Positions 18,109-27,759 of a stretch of DNA of 64,000 nucleotides are shown piece by piece; position 1 is the first letter of the stretch; each line of letters opens with the position of its first letter. The stretch spans positions 1 to 64,000 of the forward strand of contig CAYZNN010000012.1 of assembly GCA_964479665.1 (NCBI GenBank). Reading direction: 5' to 3'. The notes under the pieces are model-generated. The model was not told where the DNA came from. It searched no databases and saw nothing but the letters and a program-made list of their open reading frames with translations. The translations under genes and the position numbers were made by a program. The DNA is from UBA2287 sp964479665 (GTDB taxonomy: Bacteria > Bacteroidota > Bacteroidia > Bacteroidales > Tenuifilaceae).

Positions 18109-18145
18109 GGGTATAAGTGGGGTGGCTCATAAAAAAAGGGAACAA

Positions 18146-18167
18146 AAAAAGGGGCATGCCCCTTTTT
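18146..18167 (-). terminator. Terminator after the S8 protease gene
   Basis: A perfect 22-bp palindrome: AAAAAGGGG, loop CATG, CCCCTTTTT. On the minus strand it is followed by two more T residues and lies 21 bases after the protease stop. Confidence 0.85.
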
Positions 18168-18188
18168 CGAAACCTGAAATTAGTAGTA

Positions 18189-19694
18189 TTACTGAACAGC
18201 TGCTAAGGCATTAATCGACCCCCATCCGAAATTGGCATTACGGTTGGGATAGAAATATGCCGACTGCTGCATCTTTGCAAGAACCTGAGCCCTAGTCCAT
18301 GTAGGGTTTTTGCTCCAAATAAGTGCAGCAATACCCGCTGTTGTTGCGGTTGCTACCGAAGAGCCCCCAACGTAGTTCCTTGTGTTGTCGTAAAAACCTA
18401 GGCAAACCGAGGTTCTGTCGCTATTACTTGCCCGTTGCATCACAACGGTAAAATCTATCTTGCTCCCTTTATGGCAAACGGCGCACTCGGTGTAGCCCGA
18501 GCCATCGGTAATTCCCGTTACTGCCACAGTTTCATTCATGTTGGCCGGAAAAATAACACCCACAAAGTTGGTAAAGGTGGTCGAAGTTCCACCGGCGGCT
18601 ACAATCAGCTTCCCTTTCGAGTAGGCATATTTAACAGCATCACTAATGCTCCCAACCGAGAAAATATGGCCAATTGACATGGAAATAACCTTTACCTCGT
18701 TTCGGTTAGCCAGTTCGGTAAGCGCTCGGCTAACACCTCTTTGCTCGTGGTAACCATCGAGCACAACATCGCCGGTTGCCCTATAGGCAATAAGGTTGGA
18801 GTTGTAGGCTACCCCAACTGGCATGTTCCGGTCGTTTCGGGGCGATGCAATGGTGGCTCCCATTAGCGTTCCATGGCCGCATTTGTCGTTGGGGCCATCG
18901 GTGGTTGTGCTCCATGGCCAGAATGAATCGACAAAAACGCCATATTTCAATATTGTGCGACCGGTTGAGTAGCCTTGATTGAAGTTTGAGCCCAGTAGCG
19001 ATTGCGACGATGAAATGCCAGTGTCGATCAATCCAATGGTGATACCACTTCCTGTACTGTAGTTCCAGGCGCTTTGTATGTTGTGCTTAGCATAGGTCCA
19101 CGACACCTGGCAATTTGGTGCTGCTGTTGTATAATCGGCAGTATTAATAGTTTCAGGGTCGGTTGAGCAGCCCGAACTGCTTCTCAATTCTGGTTCTTGC
19201 TGAAAATATTGATATCCCGATGGTTCCATGTAGCGGATGTTGCTATTCTCTTTCAACCTTTTAACTGTTTCAAAATCGGTTACATAAACATCGATAAAGT
19301 TAAGTTCTTTCCCTTCAGCAATCAGGATGCTTTCCCCTTTTCGAAGATTTTCAGATTTAGCTCCTTCCAAACGCTCAATGGTAGCAATTATTTCACCCTT
19401 AACGGCCTCTTCTTTCTCAGTTTTTGTAGTTGAGAAAGGTGAGTCGGAATAGCCTACCGTAAGGACATTATTACCATTGGTAAGGGCACTCCAAAGCACG
19501 AAAGCGTCTACCTTATTCCAATTAAAGTCGCCTTCCTTTTCGAGTTGAGAGCGAATTATTGCATTTATTTCTTTGCCACTTAGGGCCTTTAATTCATTGT
19601 TATTGGCCAGATAACTTCTAGTTTCATCGACTTTGTTACAAGCGAAAAGAATAAAAAGGGTTGCAAGGACCCCAAAAAGGTTTAGTTTTTTCAT
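18189..19694 (-). CDS. S8 family (subtilisin-like) serine protease, lipoprotein
   Basis: A 501-residue secreted protease. The N-terminus is a lipoprotein signal (MKKLNLFGVLATLFILFAC, lipidated Cys19), so the enzyme is probably on the cell envelope. A propeptide-like region (about residues 25-190) precedes the peptidase domain. The catalytic triad is Asp224 in LIDTGIS, His274 in CGHGTLMGAT and Ser446 in GSSVATAT (position of GTSMA). No C-terminal T9SS sorting domain is seen. It has its own promoter (19746-19774) and terminator (18146-18167). Substrate unknown. Confidence 0.92.
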   Translation of the reverse strand: MKKLNLFGVLATLFILFACNKVDETRSYLANNNELKALSGKEINAIIRSQLEKEGDFNWNKVDAFVLWSALTNGNNVLTVGYSDSPFSTTKTEKEEAVKGEIIATIERLEGAKSENLRKGESILIAEGKELNFIDVYVTDFETVKRLKENSNIRYMEPSGYQYFQQEPELRSSSGCSTDPETINTADYTTAAPNCQVSWTYAKHNIQSAWNYSTGSGITIGLIDTGISSSQSLLGSNFNQGYSTGRTILKYGVFVDSFWPWSTTTDGPNDKCGHGTLMGATIASPRNDRNMPVGVAYNSNLIAYRATGDVVLDGYHEQRGVSRALTELANRNEVKVISMSIGHIFSVGSISDAVKYAYSKGKLIVAAGGTSTTFTNFVGVIFPANMNETVAVTGITDGSGYTECAVCHKGSKIDFTVVMQRASNSDRTSVCLGFYDNTRNYVGGSSVATATTAGIAALIWSKNPTWTRAQVLAKMQQSAYFYPNRNANFGWGSINALAAVQ

Positions 19695-19745
19695 TGTAAG
19701 TGGTTTGTTGGTTAAAGGTTAAATTAGGGTAATATTATATGCTTT

Positions 19746-19774
19746 CAAATATATAAAAAAGGTGATATATGCAA
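19746..19774 (-). promoter_or_regulatory. Promoter of the S8 protease gene
   Basis: On the minus strand, TTG (19774-19772) and TATATTTG (19753-19746) are separated by 18 bases, a good Bacteroidota -33/-7 pair. Confidence 0.6.
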
Positions 19775-19808
19775 TTAATTATAGGCATAAAAATAGGTAT
19801 ATTTTCTA

Positions 19809-21725
19809 TTAAAAGTTGTTTGTGTTTGACCAAGAAAGTTCCCCATTCTCAAACCTTACTATTTTTCCATTATCGAGGAGCCATCGAATAACTGACAAAG
19901 TTTTATTGGGCGAACTCTTTATGCTATCTACCAGCATTTCAGTATTAATGGGTTTTTCTTGTAATCTGTTTTTAATTTGATCGAGGATCAAATCGAATTG
20001 ATATTTACTTATATCCAATTCATTGCGTGAAGTACAGGTGTCGCAGCGGCCGCAACGTGGAGCCTCCTTTTCGCCAAAATATTCGAGAAGCGATTGGCTT
20101 CGGCATTTAGTGGTACCAGAGGCATAGTTAATCATTGAGTTAATTCGCGAAAGGTACCTTTCCTTTCGCTGGTGGTAGTCGGAGGGAGAGATGTAAAGGT
20201 TCTTTGGGTCTAAACGTTCTTCGGTATAAATTAGTAAGGGAGTTTTTTTACGGGGGATGTAATTGAGCACGTGGGCTCTGCCCAACTTAATAAGGTTTTC
20301 GGTAACCGATTTAAGGGGCATTCCGGCAATTTTAGCTAGATACTGCTCATCAATTTTCACATAGTCAGAAAACACTCCAGCGTAGTTCCGAAGTATAACC
20401 TTAATGAATGCATCCATGTTGGCGTTGGCAACCTGATATTTGTATAGCTCGTTTTTTCCCATCAAAAACATGAGTCGGCTGGGGTTGTCAATTTCGTCGG
20501 TAAGTTCAATATAACCTCCCCTTTCGAGAATTTTAAGCGAGCTGTACGCATGGGTTGCGCTTATTCTGTATGAAGTACAAAACTCCATTAGGTTGAAATC
20601 GTAAACTTCGTTTTTTCCGGCACCTATGGCTACACCAAGGTAGGAGCCCAGCGCTTCGTAGCAACGTTTGATATCGTCGAGAGGAGGAAAGGCCGAAGCA
20701 ATTCGCTGATCGATTTTCGATTTATCGGCATTGTTGTAAAGTAAAATGGCATAAGCCAATTTGCCATCGCGACCACCGCGTCCGGCTTCCTGAAAATAGG
20801 CCTCGGGAGAGTCGGGTAGGTCGAGATGCGCAACGAAACGCACGTCGGGCTTATCGATTCCCATGCCAAATGCATTGGTAGACACAATGATTCGGGCTTT
20901 ACCCTTTTGCCACTCTTCCTGTTTTTTATTTCTAATATCGGTCGATAGACCCGCATGGTAGTAATCGGCAGATATGCCTTCCTTCTGAAGCATTGTAGCA
21001 ACTTCCTGCGTTTTTTGGCGGTTTCGAACGTAAATAACGCCTGTACCCGGAATGTTGTTTACAATCTTCATCAGTTGCTTGTTTTTGTCTTCAACATGCC
21101 TAACAAGGTAAACGAGGTTCTTGCGTTCAAAGCTCATTTTGAAAACCCGTTTTTCACGAAAAAGGAGTTTCTCCTGTATGTCGTCAACTACCTCGGGGGT
21201 AGCAGTTGCAGTAACTGCCAAAACGGGTACATTGGGAACTAGGCTACGCAGTTCGGCAATTCGAAGGTACGAGGGCCTAAAGTCGTATCCCCATTGTGAT
21301 ATGCAATGCGACTCGTCGATTGCCAGCAGATTTACATTCAACTTTGCAAGACGAACCTTAAATAATTCTGTTTCAATTCTTTCGGGCGAAAGATATAAGA
21401 ATTTATAATCACCGTAGGCGCAGTTGTCGAGCGTTATATCTATTTCATGACGTGTTAGTCCGGAATGAAGGGCTGCCGCTTTAATACCCCTATTTTTCAG
21501 GTTCTCAACCTGATCCTTCATGAGGGCAATAAGGGGTGTTATTACAAGGCAAATACCATCTTTGGCCAAGGCTGGCACCTGAAAAGTAATGGACTTTCCA
21601 CCGCCGGTTGGCATAAGTGCTAGGGTGTCGTTGCCATCGTAAACGGACTTGATAATATCTTCCTGTATAGATCGGAACGAACTGTAACCCCAGTATTTAA
21701 AAAGTATCTGTTGGAATAGATTCAT
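19809..21725 (-). CDS. recQ: ATP-dependent DNA helicase RecQ
   Basis: A 638-residue RecQ helicase. Motif I (Walker A) is MPTGGGKSITF (about residues 40-50), motif II is DESHCISQWGYDFR (DExH box plus the RecQ aromatic loop), and motif VI is QEAGRGGRDG. The RQC zinc site is visible as CRSQSLLEYFG followed by CGRCDTC, then a winged-helix region. I see no full HRDC domain at the C-terminus, which ends in a short helical segment. It unwinds DNA 3'-5' in repair and recombination. A dispersed repeat (copy B) lies just upstream, in its promoter region. Confidence 0.95.
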   Translation of the reverse strand: MNLFQQILFKYWGYSSFRSIQEDIIKSVYDGNDTLALMPTGGGKSITFQVPALAKDGICLVITPLIALMKDQVENLKNRGIKAAALHSGLTRHEIDITLDNCAYGDYKFLYLSPERIETELFKVRLAKLNVNLLAIDESHCISQWGYDFRPSYLRIAELRSLVPNVPVLAVTATATPEVVDDIQEKLLFREKRVFKMSFERKNLVYLVRHVEDKNKQLMKIVNNIPGTGVIYVRNRQKTQEVATMLQKEGISADYYHAGLSTDIRNKKQEEWQKGKARIIVSTNAFGMGIDKPDVRFVAHLDLPDSPEAYFQEAGRGGRDGKLAYAILLYNNADKSKIDQRIASAFPPLDDIKRCYEALGSYLGVAIGAGKNEVYDFNLMEFCTSYRISATHAYSSLKILERGGYIELTDEIDNPSRLMFLMGKNELYKYQVANANMDAFIKVILRNYAGVFSDYVKIDEQYLAKIAGMPLKSVTENLIKLGRAHVLNYIPRKKTPLLIYTEERLDPKNLYISPSDYHQRKERYLSRINSMINYASGTTKCRSQSLLEYFGEKEAPRCGRCDTCTSRNELDISKYQFDLILDQIKNRLQEKPINTEMLVDSIKSSPNKTLSVIRWLLDNGKIVRFENGELSWSNTNNF

Positions 21726-21780
21726 GTATAACCTTAGAACTCATTTTAGGGATTTGGATCGTTTATAGTTTAAGATGTGG

Positions 21781-21951
21781 GTTGCTTGCCCTGAGGTTCC
21801 CGAAGGGTCAGTTGTCAGCTTAGTTGATAGTTGTTAGTTGATAGTTGTTAGTTGATGGTTGATGGTTGATGGTTGAATTCGCATCACTCCCGTCTTCCAA
21901 CTTCTCACTTCAGACTTCAGACTTCGAACCTCGGTCTTCAGTTTACATTAA
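21781..21951 (-). repeat. Dispersed intergenic repeat, copy B
   Basis: About 171 bp, the inverted counterpart of 6033-6168. Extra tandem copies of AAGTCTG, ACCATCA and an ACTATCAACTAACA-like unit account for the greater length. It fills most of the 253 bases between recQ and the next minus-strand gene. Confidence 0.85.
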
Positions 21952-21978
21952 TCCAATATCCAATCAACTCCCAAAAAA

Positions 21979-22494
21979 TCAAAACAGCTCTTTTACCTCC
22001 TTCTTAATATAATCAATGGCTATGGCGGTTGGGTGATGATCGAGTTCCACAATCCTTTCGAGTATGCCTTGGCTTAAACTGATCGATGGGTCCTTGGGGT
22101 TTATTTTTTCGGCACTAGTACCAATTAGTTTCACCATGTTATCCTTTGCATTTTTTACAAGTTCCCAAGTTGCACTGCTCACATAAAGTTGTTGCGAGAG
22201 GTTATGCTCCCATTCAGCCCTTATGCTTGCTAAAAGTGCAGAGTGGAGTTTATGAACAGTCATTCCAGGTTCGTTAACTCTTACAAGCAACGATTCGGGA
22301 GAAATTCGTTCGAGAAAGAGAATAATCCGTTCGTAGGCCTGAAGGCGAATTGGCAGCGAAATTTTTTGGTTATTTTGGGTGAGTTCAGCCTTACGGCGTT
22401 GGGTTTCCTCGCGAAGCATTCGTTGGATTGCAAGATAACCTGCCAGGAATACGAGTAAGGCTGGAAGTACTATTTTTAGGAGTTCAACTAGCAT
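21979..22494 (-). CDS. Conserved hypothetical membrane-anchored protein
   Basis: A 171-residue protein with one N-terminal membrane span (about residues 4-23), a basic and polar stretch (REETQRRKAELTQ), then a helical cytosolic domain containing LQAYERIILFLERISPE and HKLHSALLASIRAEWEHNLSQ. No enzyme motif is seen and I cannot name the family. It is divergent from the aminotransferase gene, with 107 bases between them. Confidence 0.75.
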   Translation of the reverse strand: MLVELLKIVLPALLVFLAGYLAIQRMLREETQRRKAELTQNNQKISLPIRLQAYERIILFLERISPESLLVRVNEPGMTVHKLHSALLASIRAEWEHNLSQQLYVSSATWELVKNAKDNMVKLIGTSAEKINPKDPSISLSQGILERIVELDHHPTAIAIDYIKKEVKELF

Positions 22495-22542
22495 TTGTTT
22501 TTATTTTTAGGGGTAGTTTTACAAATATGCGTATTTAAAATA

Positions 22543-22550
22543 TAACTTTG
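22543..22550 (+). promoter_or_regulatory. Putative -7 promoter element of the aminotransferase gene
   Basis: TAACTTTG matches TAnnTTTG and lies 51 bases before the ATG. The -33 element is not clear. Confidence 0.4.
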
Positions 22551-22601
22551 AAGTTTTAATTTCAGAAAATGTATTAATTGAATTAACTGGTTACAAAAAT
22601 A

Positions 22602-23801
22602 ATGGATATGGAAAAACTATCGGATAGGCTCATGCAGCTTTCGGTTTCGCAAACCTTAGCAATGTCGCAGCGATGCAAAGATTTACAGAGGCAGGGAGTT
22701 AACGTTATTGATTTGAGCGTTGGTGAGCCCGATTTCAATACTCCTGACTTTGTAAAGGATGAAGCAAAAAGGGCCATTGACCAGAATATTACCTTTTATT
22801 CCCCCGTACCTGGCTTCCCCGATCTGCTTGAGGCTATTTCTTCCAAACTCAAGCGAGAGAATGGCCTTAATTACCAACCTGCACAAATTATTGTGTCCAA
22901 TGGTGCCAAGCAATCGCTTGCCAACGTAATCCTTTCATTAGTTGACAAAGGGGACGAGGTAATTGTTCCTGCGCCCTATTGGGTTAGCTATGTAGAGTTA
23001 GTAAAGTTGGCTGAAGGTAAGAGTGTTGTGATTCAAACATCGTTGGAATCGGATTTTAAAATAACCCCTAAACAGCTGGAGCAGGCCATTACTCCCAAAA
23101 CCCGAATGCTAATTCTTTGCTCGCCTTCGAACCCTACCGGAAGTGTATATACCCGCGCCGAATTGGAAGCATTAGCCAAGGTTTTGGAAAAACACCCAAA
23201 TGTTTTTATAATTTCCGATGAAATTTATGAGTACATCAATTTTGTTGGAAAGCACGAGAGTATAGGACAGTTCGAGTCTATTTTCGATAGGGTAGTGATT
23301 GTGAATGGTGTTTCGAAGGGATATGCAATGACTGGTTGGCGAATTGGTTACTGTGCCGCGCCCCTTTGGGTTGCAAAAGCCTGCAATAAACTTCAGGGAC
23401 AGACTACCACCGGCCCCAATTCAATAGCTCAAAAAGCTGCCACGGTGGCAATTAATTCCGATGGAGCATTTCCGGCTACTATGTGTAAGGCTTTTGAGAA
23501 ACGTAGAAACTTAGTGTACGAAAGGCTAATTGCCATGGCCGGAGTTAATGCCAATATGCCCCAGGGTGCATTCTATTTTTTCCCTGAAGTAAAGGACCTG
23601 TTTGGAAAAGCCAATGGCGACGAAGTTATATCAAATTCATCGGATCTGGCCATGTACCTCTTAAACTCAGCAAACGTTGCCCTTGTTCCTGGTAGCGCAT
23701 TTGGAGCCCCCGATTATATTAGATTGTCGTATGCTGCTTCAGAAGCCAGCCTGGTAGAAGCAATGAATAGAATAGAATCAGCCATTAAGCAATTAAAGTA
23801 G
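22602..23801 (+). CDS. Pyridoxal phosphate-dependent aminotransferase (aspartate aminotransferase type)
   Basis: A 399-residue class I aminotransferase of the Ib (thermophilic AspC-like) group. The PLP lysine is Lys239 in VSKGYAMTGWRIG, the Asn and Asp/Tyr contacts are in SPSNPTGSVY and ISDEIYEYI, and the substrate-carboxylate Arg is in YIRLSYAAS near the C-terminus. It likely interconverts aspartate and oxaloacetate, feeding the aspartate-family pathway whose lysC and lysA genes lie 4-6 kb downstream. A second ATG at 22608 is possible. It is monocistronic. Confidence 0.93.
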   Translation: MDMEKLSDRLMQLSVSQTLAMSQRCKDLQRQGVNVIDLSVGEPDFNTPDFVKDEAKRAIDQNITFYSPVPGFPDLLEAISSKLKRENGLNYQPAQIIVSNGAKQSLANVILSLVDKGDEVIVPAPYWVSYVELVKLAEGKSVVIQTSLESDFKITPKQLEQAITPKTRMLILCSPSNPTGSVYTRAELEALAKVLEKHPNVFIISDEIYEYINFVGKHESIGQFESIFDRVVIVNGVSKGYAMTGWRIGYCAAPLWVAKACNKLQGQTTTGPNSIAQKAATVAINSDGAFPATMCKAFEKRRNLVYERLIAMAGVNANMPQGAFYFFPEVKDLFGKANGDEVISNSSDLAMYLLNSANVALVPGSAFGAPDYIRLSYAASEASLVEAMNRIESAIKQLK

Positions 23802-23823
23802 GCTTTTGTTGTATTTTTAATGT

Positions 23824-23976
23824 GGGGCTGTCTCAAAGGTCAAAAAATAACAACTCTATTTCTCTGAGCACCTCTGTGGCTCCTCAGAGAGTCTTTGTGT
23901 AACAGTGCTTTAAAAATTACACTGAGTCCTGAAGAGTTGTTCACCGAGAAACACCGAGGACTTTAGATTCACCCTC
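23824..23976. repeat. MITE-like repeat, copy 1
   Basis: A 153-bp non-coding element similar over its whole length to 62544-62694 and in the same orientation. The left end is GGGGCTGTCTCAAAGGTC. The right end is a decayed inverted copy (GACTTTAGATTCACCCTC). The inner sequence shares CAACTCT-TTTCTCTGAG and GAAACACCGAGGACTTT with copy 2. It fills the gap between the aminotransferase gene and mltG. Confidence 0.8.
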
Positions 23977-24003
23977 ACAATTTTTTGTGTTTAAATTCTA
24001 AGT

Positions 24004-25071
24004 ATGCCAGTAAATTTTTCTAAAAAAGTAAAGCGAACCATTGGCCTTTCTTTGGTTCTGGCAGTTTTAATAGGTTTAACAATTGGTTTAGTAGAAGGAT
24101 ATAGTGTTTATAGCCTAATGTTCAAACCAAATATTACAACCCATGGTAAAGAATTTGTTTTTTTGCGAATTCCAACAGGCAGCAATTTTAATGAAGCGTA
24201 CGGAATATTTCGGCAGTCTGGATATCTTATCGATTCCATTTCGTTTAAAAAGGCGGCCGCAAGCATGGGTTACAACAGAAATGTAAAGCCTGGCCGCTAC
24301 AAATTTACTCAAGGCATGAGCAATAGGGAAGTACTTGGGATTCTTAGGGCAGGTTTGCAAACACCTGTCAGGGTAACTTTTGGTGGGTTCCGAGTGCCGC
24401 AACAGTTAGCCGGACGAATAGCATCCCAGCTCGAAATTGATTCTGCGGCACTCCTCATGTTCCTTAAATCGGATGCAGTTGCAAAAAAGTATGGGTTCAA
24501 TGGCGAAACCTTCATTGCCATGTTTATTCCCAATACTTACGAATTTTATTGGAATACCACAATCGATGGTTTTTTGGACCGTATGAAGCGCGAATACGAT
24601 GCGTTTTGGAATGACGATAGAACCTATAAAGCGGCCGATATTGGTTTGACTAAACTTAAAGTTTCAATTTTAGCATCTATTGTGGAGGAGGAAACCATAT
24701 TTTCGTCGGAAAGACCCCGTGTTGCAGGTGTTTATATGAACCGACTTGAACGAGGAATACCTTTGCAAGCCGACCCTACAGTTAAGTTTGCTGTGGGCGA
24801 TTTTGGTTTGCGCCGCATTCTAACCCGCCATCTGAAAATAGACTCTCCCTATAATACCTACCTAATTAAGGGGCTTCCTCCTGGCCCTATTAATGCACCC
24901 AGCATTTCATCAATAGATGCTTTGCTTAATTACGAGCAGCATCAGTACTTGTACTTTTGTGCAAAATCCGATTTTTCGGGCTATCACGTTTTTGCTAAAA
25001 CCCTAACCGAGCACAATCGGAACGCTCGCGAATATCAGGCTGCACTCAACAAACAGCGCATATTCCGGTAG
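24004..25071 (+). CDS. mltG: Endolytic transglycosylase MltG
   Basis: A 355-residue YceG/MltG protein that cuts nascent glycan strands in the periplasm and so sets glycan length. It has one N-terminal membrane span (about residues 13-33), a LysM-like subdomain (about 50-110) and the catalytic domain with ASIVEEET. The catalytic Glu should be Glu228, the first Glu of that motif. ADPTVKFAVG and SPYNTYLIKGLPPGPINAPS are conserved. No ribosome-binding consensus is seen, as usual in this phylum. Confidence 0.94.
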   Translation: MPVNFSKKVKRTIGLSLVLAVLIGLTIGLVEGYSVYSLMFKPNITTHGKEFVFLRIPTGSNFNEAYGIFRQSGYLIDSISFKKAAASMGYNRNVKPGRYKFTQGMSNREVLGILRAGLQTPVRVTFGGFRVPQQLAGRIASQLEIDSAALLMFLKSDAVAKKYGFNGETFIAMFIPNTYEFYWNTTIDGFLDRMKREYDAFWNDDRTYKAADIGLTKLKVSILASIVEEETIFSSERPRVAGVYMNRLERGIPLQADPTVKFAVGDFGLRRILTRHLKIDSPYNTYLIKGLPPGPINAPSISSIDALLNYEQHQYLYFCAKSDFSGYHVFAKTLTEHNRNAREYQAALNKQRIFR

Positions 25072-25199
25072 TGTTTTTAAATGGAAATCCGGCTGTGTTA
25101 ATAACTTGATGATAACTTATTACCTAGTTAGCAATGCGTTAACACGTCAATTCGTTTAAATCAATACATTTAGTTCAAATAAACCCTAAACCCTAGTGT

Positions 25200-26549
25200 A
25201 TGAAAAAGTTCAATCGTCTTTCGTACTATGCTCTGGTACTATTCCTAGGCATTTCTATCGGTTTCCTATCTTGTCAGAAAGAGGAAATTGCTAACAGAAT
25301 TTATGAACAAGAAATTGCAATACCTAAAGCAACTTCGCTAACCGAGAATTTCGAAACAGGAACAAAAACAGCTTATGCTGGGGCATCGGTTGTACTTTCT
25401 ACAGGTTCGTGGTAAATGAGCGATGCCCTATTGGGTACCCTTACAACCGATAGAAAGAATGGAACCAAATCGGTTAGGATTGTGAATGCCGGAAAGTTAA
25501 CCATGCAATTCGATAGATCAACAGGAGCAGGCACTGTTGTGGTGTACCATGCAGTGTTTGGAAGCGATGGTAGCAGCACCTGGGAGCTGTACGTTTCAGC
25601 CAATGGAGGGGTTTCTTGGTCAAAAGTTGGGTCGACAGTAACTACATCTTCAACAAACCTAAGTAAAGTTTCTTTTACTGTTAACCAGTCGGGCAATGTA
25701 CGATTCGAAATTCGAAAAGTAAGTGGGAGGGCTAACCGAATAAATATCGACGATTTTACATTTACCAATTATTTTGCCTCCACTGCTACCCGCGATAATA
25801 ACATGGCAATGGGTAATCCTTCGGGTGCAGTAAGTAGCACTTCGTACCCCAATAACTACCTAATGACCAAAACCCAATACACCCTATCGTATAGCGATAG
25901 CAAGAAAACCAGCAACTGGGTGTCGTGGCATTTAAGCAGCGCGTGGTTGGGCAGTACGCCTCGCCAGGACGATTTTAGAGCCGATGGTACTCTTCCTACG
26001 GGTTGGGTAAGGGTTGGTGGAACCGATTACAGCGGGTCGGGGTTCGATCGGGGACATATGTGTCCGAGTGCCGACAGGAAAGGTTCGGTAACCGATAATT
26101 CATCCACCTTTTTAATGACTAATATGGTGCCACAAGCGCCCAACAATAATCAGATAACATGGGGTAGCCTCGAAAACTACTGCCGAACCTTAGTAAGTCA
26201 AGGCAACGAACTCTACATAATTTCAGGTCCTTGGGGTCAGGGAGGAACAGGATCTGCGGGTTACAAAACTACTATCTCAACCAAAAATATTGTAGTACCC
26301 ATGCATGTTTGGAAAGTAATTGTAGTGCTGCCAGTTGGCAACAACGATGTTCACAGAGTATCCTCTAGTACACGCGTTATTGCGGTTTGGATGCCCAACA
26401 CGCAAACTGTGAATGGCCAACCCTGGGGTTATTACCGTACAACGGTAGATTATATTGAAAGCCAAACCGGTTACGATTTCCTTTCAATCGTACCTACTGC
26501 CATTCAGAGCGTTATTGAAGCAAAAGTAGATAACGGGCCTACCATTTAA
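25200..26549 (+). pseudogene. Secreted DNA/RNA non-specific endonuclease, interrupted by an in-frame stop
   Basis: Two open frames in the same reading frame are separated by a single TAA (25413-25415, codon 72). The first part gives a lipoprotein signal (lipobox FLSC, Cys25) and a short linker ending in STGSW. The second begins MSDALLGTLTTDRKNG and carries a jelly-roll-like adhesion part and then the ββα-metal nuclease domain, with DRGH (catalytic His at codon 286) and downstream metal-binding Asn in NMVPQAPNNNQ. A TAC-to-TAA change would restore a continuous W-Y-M. An ATG follows the stop at once (TAAATG), so reinitiation could make a nuclease lacking its export signal. The alternative is a sequencing error. 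Confidence 0.82.
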
Positions 26550-26565
26550 TTAAAGATATCGATTT

Positions 26566-26609
26566 ACGGGGCTGAATTAAAACCTTTGAATATTTTAATT
26601 CAGCCCCGT
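26566..26609. terminator. Long stem-loop between convergent nuclease and lysA
   Basis: A 17-bp perfect stem (26566-26582 with 26593-26609) and a 10-base loop, with arms rich in A/T at the loop side and GGGG/CCCC at the base. It lies 17 bases after the nuclease stop and 8 bases after the lysA stop, so it can serve both. Confidence 0.8.
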
Positions 26610-26616
26610 TCGTATT

Positions 26617-27759
26617 TTAGGTATTACAAGCAGCTACTTCGCTTCCCTCGAATACCGCTGAAATTCCCGATCGAAGATTGTATTGCGAACTCATCGATTC
26701 GCCATAGGCCCCAGCAGAGCGTATTACCAGTATGGCTCCCCTTTGTAATTTGGGCAAATGAACGCCCTGTGCAAAGGTATCGGAACTTTCGCAAACGGGG
26801 CCCACTACATCGTATTCCTGGTACTCATTACCGTTGGTATTGAAATGCTCAATGCTGTGTTTAGCCTGGTAAAGGGCCGGCCTAATGAGATTGTTCATGC
26901 CAGCATCTACAACAGCAAAAAGCCGTTCTTCGCTCTGTTTAATATATAGAACTTTGGTCAAAAGGTCGCCACATTGTCCAACAATTGAACGTCCTGGCTC
27001 GAAATGGACTTCTATATGTTTAGGAAGGTTTAGAATGCTGGCAAATGTTTCGAAGTACTCTCTAAAATTAGGAATACTATTCAATCCAGGGGTTTCATAA
27101 TCGATTCCCAAGCCTCCGCCTAAATTCATGTAGCTAATATTTAGGTAGCTATACTTTCGGTATACCTCGTTGGTAAAGTGTGCGAGTTGCTCAAATCGTT
27201 TCGAATCAGTAATTTGTGAGCCAATATGAACATGAAAGCCAACAAATTCCGCTCCCATGAGTTTAGGTAAGCATCCAATAGCTTCGAACAACTCAAGGGT
27301 ACTTAAACCAAATTTATTGGTTCCCACTCCGGTAGTAATATACCTGTGCGTTCCGGCATCGATATTGGGATTGAGCCTCAATGCTATACGTGTTCTAGCG
27401 TTTTTCGATAATGAAATTTCGTTTACCACCAGCAATTCCTCTAACGACTCAACATGAAGGCAACGAATACCCTTGTCGATTGCAAATTCAATTTCGTAGT
27501 TGGTTTTTCCTACCCCAGCAAATACAATGGTATGAGCACCGAAACCTGCCGATATAGCAGCATCAATCTCATTTCCGCTTACACAGTCGGCTCCAAAGCC
27601 ACGATTCGCAATGTGCCGAAGTATTTTAGGGTTTGAGTTTGCCTTAACTGCATAATGCAATTGGTATCCGAACCGATTGGCTTCGTTTAGCGCACAGGTG
27701 AGCGTTTGCTCAAGCAGATTTAAATTATACCTATAAACAGGGGTTTCCATGGATTGCAA
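26617..27759 (-). CDS. lysA: Diaminopimelate decarboxylase LysA
   Basis: A 380-residue fold-type III PLP enzyme that makes lysine from meso-diaminopimelate. The PLP lysine is Lys39 in HYAVKANSN. The glycine-rich phosphate loop is in YMNLGGGLGIDYE, the EPGRSIVG block and the CESSDTFAQG block (active-site Cys and Glu) are present, and a Tyr near the C-terminus in SAGAYGESMSSQYN completes the site. The start overlaps the end of lysC by 20-29 bases (ATG at 27759 or 27750), so translation is probably coupled. Length is slightly short of the E. coli enzyme but normal for this phylum. Confidence 0.94.
   Translation of the reverse strand: MQSMETPVYRYNLNLLEQTLTCALNEANRFGYQLHYAVKANSNPKILRHIANRGFGADCVSGNEIDAAISAGFGAHTIVFAGVGKTNYEIEFAIDKGIRCLHVESLEELLVVNEISLSKNARTRIALRLNPNIDAGTHRYITTGVGTNKFGLSTLELFEAIGCLPKLMGAEFVGFHVHIGSQITDSKRFEQLAHFTNEVYRKYSYLNISYMNLGGGLGIDYETPGLNSIPNFREYFETFASILNLPKHIEVHFEPGRSIVGQCGDLLTKVLYIKQSEERLFAVVDAGMNNLIRPALYQAKHSIEHFNTNGNEYQEYDVVGPVCESSDTFAQGVHLPKLQRGAILVIRSAGAYGESMSSQYNLRSGISAVFEGSEVAACNT

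Noticed and set aside
18092..18157. N-terminal extension of murB
   Set aside because: It would read through the neighbouring terminator and a -7 element and is not part of the MurB family N-terminus.
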